Origin: an uncultured Collinsella sp. | GTDB taxonomy: Bacteria > Actinomycetota > Coriobacteriia > Coriobacteriales > Coriobacteriaceae | Assembly (NCBI GenBank): GCA_900557505.1 | Contig: USTC01000100.1 | Location: forward strand, 1-5,391 | Length of the DNA stretch: 5,391 bases | Direction of reading: 5' to 3' | In this document: positions 1 through 5,194 of the stretch, piece by piece | Position numbering within the stretch: the first letter of the stretch is position 1 | Layout: each line of letters starts with the position of its first letter | Translations under genes and position numbers: made by a program | Notes under the pieces: generated by a model | Databases searched by the model: none | Told to the model about the DNA's origin: nothing | The model's input: the letters and a program-made list of their open reading frames with translations, nothing else

Positions 1-2
1 GC

Positions 3-1280
3 GCCGGTAGCCTCATCATTCCGCCATTGCTGGCACTTCAGGCCGGCACGGCCACGCCGCTTGCCATGATCGGCTTTTTGATTGCCGCTATCGGTCTGCC
101 TGTTATGGGATTTATCGCCGTCGCGCTCGCCGGCACGGCCCGCGAGCTGGCTGGGCGCGTGCATCCTAAGTTTGGCGAATTCTTCGTTGCGGCGGTGTAT
201 TTGGCCATCGGCCCGTGCCTGGCCATTCCGCGCACAAGCTCTACGGCCTTCGAGATGCTGGTGCCGCTACTGCCCGAGGGCGTTTCGCTCGGCACGGCTC
301 GCCTGGTGTTTGCCGTTGGCTTCTTTGTCGTCGCGTTTGCGCTCACGCTGCGTCCGGGCGTTATCACGCGCGTGCTCGGGCGCATTACGGGCCCCGCGCT
401 CATTGTGCTCATCGTGCTCGTTGTCGGCGCTGCCGTGATCTCGCCGCTGGGACCGGCTGCCGCGCCGCAGACTCCCTACAATGCCGGTGCTACCGTGCAG
501 GGCTTTTTGACCGGTTATCAGACCATGGATCTGCTTGCGTCGCTCGCCTTCGGCATCATCATCGCCGAGACCATCCACGAGTTGGGTGTTACCGATGACA
601 AGCGCGTGGCCTTTGAGATTTCGCGCTCCGGTGTGATCGCCGGCGTGCTCATGGCCGTCATCTACTGCGGTTTGGCCCTTGCCGGTATGCAGCTCGGCAC
701 CGTGATGTCCGACGCCACCAACGGCGCCGCCATTCTCGCCCGCTCGGCCTCCATGCACTTTGGGCTTGCCGGCACGGTCGTGGTCTTCGCAATCTTCTTC
801 CTCGCCTGCATGAACGTGTGCATCGGCCTCATCAGCTGCTGCTCGCGCTACTTCTGCGAGACGTATGTGGTCGAAGGGGGAGCGGAGGCCTCTGAGGAGG
901 CCATGCGCCGTCCCTTTGCGGTTCTCGCCTTTGTGTTCGCAGCGTTTTCGTGCGTGCTCTCCAATGTGGGCCTCGACGTGATCCTTATGTTCTCGGTGCC
1001 CATGCTCAACGCCTTGTATCCCGTCGCCATCGTGCTGGTCCTCATGGGTTTGGTACACGGTTTTTGCGACGCAAATCCGCAGGTGTGGGTGTGGGTCGGC
1101 GGCGTGGTCGCCGTGCAGAGTGTGATCACCTCGGTCCGCGATGCGTTCTTTGTGGGCACGTGGCTGCCGTTTGATGTTCTTCCGCTGGCGGATATCGGTG
1201 CTGCGTGGGCACCGGTTGCTGTGGTGGCGTTTGTGATTGGTCTGGTTCATAGCCAGTTTGTCGCACATTCGAGGAGCTAG
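3..1280 (+). CDS. brnQ: Branched-chain amino acid transport carrier BrnQ (LIVCS family), 5' partial
   Basis: Imports leucine, isoleucine and valine with Na+ or H+ across the cytoplasmic membrane. The frame is open from base 3 to the TAG at 1278-1280 (425 visible residues) and has no start in the window. The first visible residues, AGSLIIPPLLALQAG, match the conserved first membrane segment of BrnQ (family pattern GAGNLIFPP..G..AG), so only some 20-30 N-terminal residues are missing. Further family hallmarks are GPCLAIPRT near visible residue 70 and GYQTMDLLASLAFG near residue 170. The rest is a chain of hydrophobic segments, consistent with the family's twelve helices, ending in a short polar tail (SQFVAHSRS). 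A TTG at base 27 is only an internal codon. The gene is GC-rich and seems undamaged, and it marks the ordinary chromosome side of the window. The next gene is a tRNA with its own promoter, so brnQ ends its transcription unit. Confidence 0.93.
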   Translation, partial: AGSLIIPPLLALQAGTATPLAMIGFLIAAIGLPVMGFIAVALAGTARELAGRVHPKFGEFFVAAVYLAIGPCLAIPRTSSTAFEMLVPLLPEGVSLGTARLVFAVGFFVVAFALTLRPGVITRVLGRITGPALIVLIVLVVGAAVISPLGPAAAPQTPYNAGATVQGFLTGYQTMDLLASLAFGIIIAETIHELGVTDDKRVAFEISRSGVIAGVLMAVIYCGLALAGMQLGTVMSDATNGAAILARSASMHFGLAGTVVVFAIFFLACMNVCIGLISCCSRYFCETYVVEGGAEASEEAMRRPFAVLAFVFAAFSCVLSNVGLDVILMFSVPMLNALYPVAIVLVLMGLVHGFCDANPQVWVWVGGVVAVQSVITSVRDAFFVGTWLPFDVLPLADIGAAWAPVAVVAFVIGLVHSQFVAHSRS

Positions 1281-1291
1281 GGTTTCTGCGC

Positions 1292-1320
1292 TTGCACAGG
1301 CGGGGAGTCTCCCCTATAAT
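1292..1320 (+). promoter_or_regulatory. Promoter for tRNA-Pro
   Basis: A perfect -10 box TATAAT (1315-1320) stands 17 bases after TTGCAC (1292-1297), which matches only the TTG of the -35 consensus. Transcription would start near 1327, giving a leader of about 45 bases before the mature tRNA. The leader holds a small hairpin AAGGT-TTAG-ACCTT (1342-1355). The exact -10, the spacing and the strand fit a stable-RNA promoter. Confidence 0.6.
1302..1314 (+). terminator. Short GC hairpin after brnQ, inside the tRNA promoter spacer
   Basis: GGGGAG-T-CTCCCC is a perfect inverted repeat (practically 5 bp with a 3-base loop) 21 bases after the brnQ stop, followed by TATAATTT. It may end brnQ transcription weakly. 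It sits exactly between the -35 and -10 boxes of the tRNA promoter, so it could equally be a protein-binding site or chance. The T tract is poor. Confidence 0.35.
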
Positions 1321-1371
1321 TTCCTTCGCTTTGGGACACGCAAGGTTTAGACCTTAGCTGCTCAACACCTT

Positions 1372-1448
1372 CGGGACGTGGCGCAGTTTGGTAGCGCGCC
1401 TGCTTTGGGAGCAGGATGTCGCAGGTTCAAATCCTGTCAGCCCGACCA
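1372..1448 (+). tRNA. tRNA-Pro (anticodon UGG)
   Basis: Seventy-seven bases fold as a cloverleaf. The D arm is GCGC/GCGC with GG in the loop. The anticodon stem is CCTGC/GCAGG around the loop TTTGGGA, so the anticodon is TGG (1406-1408), reading proline CCN codons. The T arm is GCAGG-TTCAAAT-CCTGT, and CCA is encoded at 1446-1448. In the acceptor stem, pairs 1-4 and 7 are good but positions 5-68 (A1376/G1440) and 6-67 (C1377/A1439) are mismatched. That is unusual and could mean the two halves come from different tRNA genes. The IS150-type element begins 20 bases downstream and no clear terminator remains between them. Confidence 0.93.
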
Positions 1449-1468
1449 CGAAAGCCCTACTCCCGCTT

Positions 1469-1492
1469 TGAACCGCACCCCGATTGTTGGAC
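1469..1492 (+). repeat. Left terminal inverted repeat of the IS150-type element (IRL)
   Basis: It starts TGAACCGCACCCCG and ends TTGTTGGAC. It matches the reverse complement of 2924-2947 at 21 of 24 positions, with differences at repeat positions 6, 9 and 15. The outer half also pairs with 1514-1529 inside the element (see the hairpin entry). Confidence 0.85.
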
Positions 1493-1529
1493 TGAAGAAA
1501 TTCAGATTCGATGATCGGAGGTGCGGTTC
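1470..1529 (+). promoter_or_regulatory. Hairpin sequestering the transposase ribosome binding site
   Basis: The outer part of the left repeat (1470-1484, GAACCGCACCCCGAT) is complementary to 1514-1529 (ATCGGAGGTGCGGTTC) over 15 pairs with one bulged A. The loop holds a second perfect hairpin, CTGAA-GAAA-TTCAG (1492-1505). The 3' arm contains the only good Shine-Dalgarno sequence for orfA, GGAGG (1516-1520). RNA that reads in from the tRNA-Pro side would include both arms and hide this site. RNA that starts inside the element, downstream of the left arm, would not. This design is known for IS10 and IS50 as protection against outside transcription; its role here is inferred. Confidence 0.6.
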
Positions 1530-1535
1530 TTTCGT

Positions 1536-2096
1536 ATGCGTGAGGATCGAAGGAAACACTACGACGACGGGTTCCGGCGCGAGGCGCTGGAACTCATCAA
1601 GGCCGGAGCCGGCGGGAACACGCTCGCCAGACGGCTTGCCATGCCCAGGAGGACCGCGGAAAAATGGATCATGCTGTACAGGTCCAACGGCGAGGAGGCG
1701 GTCATGGGAGGCAACGGCAGCAGACGCTACGACTGGGAGACGAAGGTCGCCGCGGCGCGCGACCGCGTCGAGAACGGCATGACCAAGACGGAGGTCATGG
1801 CGAAGTACGCGATCGCGAGCATCGCGCCGTTGGAACGATGGTGCCGCGAGTACCGGGCGGGAGGCCCGGAGGCGCTCAGACCGAGGCCCAAGGGCAGGCC
1901 CAAAGGCTCGAAATCCAAACCGAAGCCCGAACCGACGCGCGAGCAGGAGCTCGCCGAACAGGTCGCCTACCTCAAGGCGAAGGTCGCGTACCTGGAAAAA
2001 CTCCGGGCCCTGCGGGCGGACAAGTCACGCGGCGCGAGAAAAGCGCCGTCGTCCGACTGCTCGCAGGGCGGGGACACCGGCTCGACCAGCTCCTGA
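1536..2096 (+). CDS. IS150-type transposase subunit OrfA (helix-turn-helix protein)
   Basis: DNA-binding half of an IS3-family transposase, which recognises the terminal repeats and is the upstream part of the OrfAB fusion. From the ATG at 1536 it has 186 residues, usual for the IS150 group. Two helix-turn-helix regions are predicted, at about residues 24-48 (NTLARRLAMPRRTAEKWI) and 82-105 (MTKTEVMAKYAIASIAPLERW). A basic proline/lysine-rich linker (about 115-135) follows, then a heptad-like coiled coil (about 136-162, LAEQVAYLKAKVAYLEKL) for multimerisation. The start is uncertain. GGAGG at 1516-1520 is 15 bases before this ATG, which is long, while an in-frame GTG at 1521 directly abuts it, which is too close. 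The tail after about residue 165 departs from family style, as expected downstream of a frameshift site. Confidence 0.85.
   Translation: MREDRRKHYDDGFRREALELIKAGAGGNTLARRLAMPRRTAEKWIMLYRSNGEEAVMGGNGSRRYDWETKVAAARDRVENGMTKTEVMAKYAIASIAPLERWCREYRAGGPEALRPRPKGRPKGSKSKPKPEPTREQELAEQVAYLKAKVAYLEKLRALRADKSRGARKAPSSDCSQGGDTGSTSS
1995..2047 (+). promoter_or_regulatory. Probable -1 programmed frameshift region between orfA and orfB
   Basis: orfB lies in the -1 frame relative to orfA and has no convincing start of its own. The two frames must be joined before the OrfA stop at 2096. Two A runs allow an AAA codon to slip back onto AAA: GGAAAAAC at 1995-2001 and GAGAAAAGC at 2036-2044. The second is flanked by GGCGC/GCGCC (2031-2035 and 2043-2047) and better joins the two protein families. 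Neither is the classic A_AAA_AAG heptamer, so the exact site is open. Confidence 0.45.
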
Positions 2097-2902
2097 GGAT
2101 AGCGGGACTGGCCAGATCCACGTACTTCTATCACCTGTCGCATCCGGAGCGTGTGACGCGGGCCGATCTCGAGCCATTGGTCGGCGAGATCTGGGGACGC
2201 ACGCCGAACGGGTGCGGCCACCGGCAGGTGCGCATGTGCCTGGTCCACGAGTTCGGGCAACGAGTGTCGGCCAAGAGCGTGCTCAGGGTCATGCGGCGCA
2301 TGGGACTGAGATGCGCCATCCGCTCCGGGAACCCATGGAAACGCTACGACTCGTACAGGGGCGAGACGGGCGATCACGTGCATAACCTGCTCAGACGCGA
2401 CTTCGGCGCGGCCCGTCCGTTCTCCAAGCTCGGCACCGACGTCACCGAGTTCAAGGTCGCGGGCTCCAAGGCGTACCTCGCTCCCGTGTACGACATGGCC
2501 AGCAAGGAGATCGTCGCCTGGGACGTGAGCCGCAGTCCGGACCTCGGGCAGCAGAAGCGCCTGCTCGCCATGCTCGCGGAGCGCCTGCCCGCCGGCGCGG
2601 AGCCGATCCTGCACTCGGACATGGGATGGCAGTACCAGCACCAATGGTGGCGGGACGAGCTCGAACGCCTCGGCATCCGCCAGTCCATGAGCCGCAAGGG
2701 CAACTGCCTGGACAACGCGGCGACCGAGCAGGTGTTCGGCCACCTGAAGGACGAGTTCTACCGCGGCCGCGAGTTCGACTCGTACGAGCGGTTCAAGCAC
2801 GAGCCGGACGCGTACATCGTGCACTGGAACACCAGACGGCGCCAGATACGACTCGAGGGACGCACCCCGGAGGAGTTCCGGAGCATGTCCCTCGCGGTCT
2901 AG
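2039..2902 (+). CDS. IS150-type transposase subunit OrfB (DDE catalytic domain)
   Basis: Catalytic half of the IS3-family transposase, cutting and joining DNA strands at the element ends. It is expected to be made as an OrfAB fusion by -1 frameshifting, so the start given is the second candidate slip site, not a start codon. Counting from there it has 287 residues, a normal OrfB length. An N-terminal helix-turn-helix-like part (about 10-36, HRLDQLLRIAGLARSTYFYHL) precedes an RNase H-like integrase core. The acidic triad is complete: D134 in LGTDVTEF, D194 in LHSDMGWQY and E230 in DNAATEQVFGHLKDE, with exactly 35 residues between the second and third. The conserved C-terminal motif YIVHWNTRRRQIRLEGRTPEEF is present. 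The TAG stop at 2900-2902 leaves 45 bases to the element's right end. Confidence 0.88.
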   Translation, partial: KSAVVRLLAGRGHRLDQLLRIAGLARSTYFYHLSHPERVTRADLEPLVGEIWGRTPNGCGHRQVRMCLVHEFGQRVSAKSVLRVMRRMGLRCAIRSGNPWKRYDSYRGETGDHVHNLLRRDFGAARPFSKLGTDVTEFKVAGSKAYLAPVYDMASKEIVAWDVSRSPDLGQQKRLLAMLAERLPAGAEPILHSDMGWQYQHQWWRDELERLGIRQSMSRKGNCLDNAATEQVFGHLKDEFYRGREFDSYERFKHEPDAYIVHWNTRRRQIRLEGRTPEEFRSMSLAV

Positions 2903-2923
2903 GGCTGTATCCTAATTAACAAC

Positions 2924-2947
2924 GTCCAACAAACGGGGCGCAGTTCA
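2924..2947 (-). repeat. Right terminal inverted repeat of the IS150-type element (IRR)
   Basis: On the + strand it reads GTCCAACAAACGGGG and then CGCAGTTCA, the reverse complement of the left repeat at 21 of 24 positions. It defines the right edge of the element 45 bases after orfB. The AT-rich segment begins directly after it. Confidence 0.85.
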
Positions 2948-2980
2948 TTGCCGGTACTGAGGATCCTTTTTCTTTCACAT

Positions 2981-4285
2981 TCATTCTGCCTTATCCATTG
3001 GTAAGTAGTAGATTTTACCGTCTTTTGAAATCAGTTGCACATCCTCGGCGTACAGTTCACTGTTATCCTTCGGATATTCAATAGATTTCGCTGACGCTTG
3101 AGCCGTTATCATGTCCACTGTTTTTTCGTCAATCGCCCTGAAATTAAGTTCGTCGTTAAATAATCCGGGAAGAAAATGAATAACCCCATCGAAACCAGCT
3201 CTTTTACGCCTGATTTCATCGGTATCAATGCCTAATCGTTTTACGGATGTCTGATGCCACCCAGTCAATAAGGCTTGAGTATCTTCCACCTGCTTTGTGT
3301 ATGTTGGCAATAGCGCTACGCACTGCTCTCTTGATACAGCCCCCATATGAAGCGTATACCTCAAGTCGGAAATCTTATACAGAACATCAAGTAATGCTTT
3401 CTGGTACGTATACCAGTTTTGCGCTTCTTTTAATTCCTTTTCATAGGCTGCATAATCCAGATCGCTTTTCTTTGAATAGCCAGCCAATGTTAAATTGGCC
3501 TGACCAAGCAACTGCGTGCATTCTTCTTCCAGACTATCGAGCTGTGCAATCTTTGACAGCCTCAATTCATCATTCTCAAGGATCTCTACTTGAAAATCAG
3601 CAATCTTCTTAACATGAGCAACGAGTGAAAAAACTCGGCTTCGAAACTCGTTGTCTTGGAAATCAGATATTTTAGATATACCATCGCTGATTTCACCCAA
3701 TCCCGCATTTATCTGCGTCATGTAATACTGCCCGACAACCATTGACGCAACTCCCATAGCTGCCGCTGCAGTGCTTGCTGCTACAGCAGTTCCTTTTTGA
3801 GCTTGAACTGCCACAAGATCTGCATGACCTTGAATTCCATCAGCACCGCGATAAAATCCTCGAACCGCTCCTTCCATAGCCTGGGAATTGGTAAGCTTAG
3901 CACCAGCCGGAATTATGGCACGATATAATACTTCGTTTCCCGCTTTTGCAGCTTGGACTGCATTTTTCCCAGCTACACTAGCTTGCGCCAATCCGGGAAC
4001 AAGATTATTCACCCGTGCCAGAACTTTACTATCAGTTATCTCTACCAGCCTACTCTCGCCCGGTATTTCTTCTGCAGGGAGCATTTCCATCTGAATAACA
4101 AGTTCATTGAGCTTTTGATCTGACTGAGATAATTCGCTGGTTTGCTTTGTAATTATCGTACCGCTATCCTTATCAAATTTATCCTCACCTTCGGGCGAAC
4201 TCACTCGCTGCCCCCTATTATAAGTTAGCAAAGCAACAATGGCTACCACCGCCACAATGCATATTCCAACGACAACATACTCCAT
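2981..4285 (-). CDS. Membrane-anchored protein of unknown function (434 aa), AT-rich foreign gene
   Basis: I do not recognise this family. Residues 3-21 (YVVVGICIVAVVAIVALLT) form one N-terminal membrane segment or uncleaved signal anchor, followed by NRGQR and a polar, acidic stretch. A compact region at about 92-160 holds NNLVPGLAQ, LYRAIIPAGAKL and GAVRGFYRGADGIQGHADLV. A weakly hydrophobic Ala/Gly/Val stretch (165-188) comes next, then long amphipathic, probably coiled-coil helices (about 195-345). The C-terminal part (346-434) is mixed and ends KIYYLPMDKAE. A strong Shine-Dalgarno (AAAAGGAGG, 10 bases before ATG) fixes the start. The frame is intact over 1.3 kb, so it is probably under selection or a recent arrival. 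Base composition differs sharply from its neighbours (24 G+C of 60 at 4141-4200), pointing to transfer, perhaps from a Bacillota donor. The helix-hydrophobic-helix layout loosely recalls alpha-helical pore formers, a weak analogy. The gene has no visible partner. Confidence 0.85.
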   Translation of the reverse strand: MEYVVVGICIVAVVAIVALLTYNRGQRVSSPEGEDKFDKDSGTIITKQTSELSQSDQKLNELVIQMEMLPAEEIPGESRLVEITDSKVLARVNNLVPGLAQASVAGKNAVQAAKAGNEVLYRAIIPAGAKLTNSQAMEGAVRGFYRGADGIQGHADLVAVQAQKGTAVAASTAAAAMGVASMVVGQYYMTQINAGLGEISDGISKISDFQDNEFRSRVFSLVAHVKKIADFQVEILENDELRLSKIAQLDSLEEECTQLLGQANLTLAGYSKKSDLDYAAYEKELKEAQNWYTYQKALLDVLYKISDLRYTLHMGAVSREQCVALLPTYTKQVEDTQALLTGWHQTSVKRLGIDTDEIRRKRAGFDGVIHFLPGLFNDELNFRAIDEKTVDMITAQASAKSIEYPKDNSELYAEDVQLISKDGKIYYLPMDKAE

Positions 4286-4302
4286 TTTCGAAGTTCCTCC
4301 TT

Positions 4303-4338
4303 TTACTGTTCTATAATAGAAACAGTAAGTTTTGCGAA
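4303..4338 (-). promoter_or_regulatory. Promoter with overlapping operator-like palindrome for the 434-aa gene
   Basis: On the minus strand, TTCGCA (4333-4338) and TATAGA (4310-4315) are separated by 17 bases, which puts the start of transcription near 4303, just before the AAAAGGAGG ribosome binding site (4296-4304). TATTAT (4313-4318) is an alternative -10. The -10 region lies inside a 26-bp palindrome, TTACTGTT-N10-AACAGTAA (4303-4328). Its arms extend inward by CTAT/ATAG if one A is bulged. This is the geometry of a dimeric repressor site that would block RNA polymerase. No regulator gene is in the window. Confidence 0.55.
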
Positions 4339-4400
4339 TAGATCAAGCTTTACCAGCTCTGACATCTATCTCGCAGCCACAACTCCCCGACATCTAACTC

Positions 4401-4810
4401 TGAAGTGGCCTGATCTTTGTTCCGCCCTTACAGTGAGGCGGCTTGTGCCGCTTGGTTCGCATAATACTCGGTTTCCACCGCTTCCGGTGTCCTGTAGCCC
4501 AGGGACTGGTGCAGTCGCTTCGAGTCCCCGCCACGAGACCCATCGGAACGTCGCCAGTTCCAAATCCTTCAGATCGGCGAAGGGCTTGCGCCGCCAGACG
4601 AGCTCGGCCTTGTACGCTCCGTTGACGGACTCGGCCATGGCGTTGTCGTAGGGGTCGCCGACCGTGCCGGTCGATGGCAGCATGCCGAACTCCCTGACCC
4701 TGGTGGTGTACACGAGGCCGATGTACTGGATTCCGTGATCGCTGTGGTGCACGAGCCCCTCGGTGCCGCCATGGTTGGCGACCCAGGATATGGCCTGCTC
4801 CAGCGCCTGC
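4401..4810 (-). mobile_element. 3' remnant of a second IS3-family element
   Basis: The segment holds the C-terminal part of an IS3-type orfB and a putative end beginning TGAAGTGGCC at 4401, shortly after the stop codon at 4428-4430, as expected for a right end. Its other side stops abruptly at about 4810, where IS21-type sequence begins. It is unlike the complete element at 1469-2947 in both protein and end sequence, so it is a different IS and not a second copy. Confidence 0.65.
4428..4810 (-). pseudogene. Truncated, frameshifted IS3-family OrfB
   Basis: The reading frame enters from about 4810 as QALEQAISWVANHGGTEGL and continues through HHSDHGIQY and GDPYDNAMAESVNGAYKAEL. These carry the second Asp and the Glu of the IS3 DDE triad with 35 residues between them. 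The part with the first Asp and the whole N-terminus are absent, lost at the junction with IS21-type DNA. After ATFRWVSW the frame breaks. The next frame continues the family with DSKRLHQSLGYRTPEAVETEYYANQAAQ and ends in TAA at 4428-4430. Compared with the usual VSWWN..RLHQSLGYRTP, about 2 bases are missing near 4545. It cannot make an active transposase. An ATG at 4750-4752 is internal and not a real start. Confidence 0.8.
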
Positions 4811-4824
4811 TGTTTATGTTCAAT

Positions 4825-4891
4825 GTTTTTCCAACAGGTTCGGCAGCGTTTTCTCGCAGTGTAGGCAGCTGGTTTCCCACATGATCGGCAG
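4825..4891 (+). repeat. Three terminal repeats of IS21-A (probable transposase binding sites)
   Basis: Three imperfect copies follow each other with a period of 22-23 bases: GTTTTTCCAACAGGTTCGGCAG (4825-4846), GTTTTCTCGCAGTGTAGGCAG (4848-4868) and GTTTCCCACATGATCGGCAG (4872-4891). Each has a GTTT(T) block at the start and GGCAG at the end. IS21-family ends are known to carry multiple repeats of this kind that bind the transposase. Confidence 0.6.
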
Positions 4892-4937
4892 GATGTCCCC
4901 TCATGGAAAGGGGCACCGGCCCGCCTCGCCTGTTATA

Positions 4938-4994
4938 TTCCCGAGTTGCGAAACAACGGCTCATCCGCCGGTTGCAGCCGGCGGGACTCGGGAA
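4938..4994 (+). promoter_or_regulatory. Nested hairpin in the istA leader
   Basis: Outer 9-bp arms TTCCCGAGT (4938-4946) and ACTCGGGAA (4986-4994) enclose a perfect 7-bp hairpin, CCGCCGG-TTGCAG-CCGGCGG (4965-4984). A possible -10 box, TATATT (4934-4939), overlaps the left edge. The 3' arm runs into the purine-rich GGGAAGGAAAGG that probably serves as ribosome binding site for istA, so folding could limit its use. The role is inferred. Confidence 0.45.
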
Positions 4995-5016
4995 GGAAAG
5001 GATATTGACGATACCG

Positions 5017-5178
5017 ATGCCCAAACAGCAAGATATCAGGAGGCTCGACAGGCAGGGCGTACCCCATGCCGAGATAGCGCGCAGGCTCCACGTGGACCGT
5101 TCCACGGTCGCGAGGTACGCGCGCATGGAGGACTGCACCCCCAAGCCGCCGGTGGACCGCAGATACGGTTCGAAGATC
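5017..5178 (+). pseudogene. istA: N-terminal fragment of IS21-family transposase IstA
   Basis: About 54 codons survive from the ATG at 5017: MPKQQDIRRLDRQGVPHAEI, then ARRLHVDRSTVARYARMED and further to VDRRYGSKI. The helix-turn-helix at about residues 6-34 (DIRRLDRQG..HAEIARRLHVDRSTVARY) is typical of the IstA N-terminus, which binds the element ends. The family sequence stops after YGSKI, and the frame then reads foreign residues to a TAA or TGA-type end at about 5223. The DDE core is entirely missing, so the fragment is inactive as a transposase. It could still give a small DNA-binding peptide of about 69 residues. A TTG at 5005, 8 bases after GGAAGG, is an alternative start. The break coincides with the end of the second IS21-type element, so a nested insertion is the likely cause. 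Confidence 0.75.
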
Positions 5179-5194
5179 TGTCTTTCGTCAAATA

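Larger units (their letters stand above)
1469..2947 (+). mobile_element. IS3-family insertion sequence (IS150-type), complete
   Basis: A 1479-bp element with imperfect terminal inverted repeats and the orfA/orfB arrangement of the IS3 family. It runs from TGAAC at 1469 to GTTCA at 2947, with the TG...CA tips usual for the family. Its size, two predicted helix-turn-helix regions in OrfA and an intact DDE catalytic domain in OrfB fit the IS150 subgroup, and nothing in the reading frames is broken, so it may be active. The flanking bases (...CCCGCTT on the left, TTGCCGG... on the right) show no 3-5 bp direct repeat. This suggests that one flank was replaced by later deletion or by recombination with another copy. 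GC is high: the line at 1741-1800 has 42 G+C of 60. Confidence 0.88.
4811..5178 (+). mobile_element. Left end of an IS21-family element (IS21-A), truncated
   Basis: The segment comprises a TG-starting tip (TGTTTATGTTCAATG at 4811), three imperfect terminal repeats, a structured leader and the first part of istA on the + strand. The tip falls where the IS3 orfB homology stops, so IS21-A probably inserted into, or deleted part of, that older element. Its body stops at about 5178, where the end of another IS21-type element begins. The rest, including its own istB, is not in this window. Confidence 0.65.

Noticed and set aside
267..1268. Long minus-strand frames opposite brnQ
   Set aside because: They are rich in His, Arg and Asp as expected from the complement of a GC-rich membrane protein gene, and have no family resemblance.
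1424..1448. Integration att site formed by the tRNA 3' end
   Set aside because: No second copy of the tRNA 3' end and no integrase gene were found in the window, so I did not annotate an att site.
1470..1529. Rho-independent terminator for tRNA-Pro
   Set aside because: The hairpin belongs to the IS end and is followed by only TTTCG, not a T tract; a role in hiding the ribosome binding site fits better, though some termination is possible.
1378..1782. Open frame starting MAQFGSAPALGAGCRRFKSC across the tRNA
   Set aside because: Its first part is the tRNA-Pro gene read as protein, a known type of false gene call, and the rest is out of frame with orfA.
1967..2824. 285-codon minus-strand frame opposite orfB
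   Set aside because: It is a mirror of the transposase coding strand in high-GC DNA and shows no independent signals.
3247..3612. 121-codon + strand frame inside the 434-aa gene
   Set aside because: No ribosome binding site or family resemblance, and it is fully antisense to a well-supported gene.
4825..4891. Possible CRISPR-like repeats
   Set aside because: The units are contiguous and imperfect, with no spacers, and lie at an IS21 end, so they are transposase sites.
4569..5144. 191-codon minus-strand frame spanning the IS3 remnant and the IS21-A leader
   Set aside because: It is out of frame with the recognisable OrfB residues and crosses an element junction, so it is a chance fusion.
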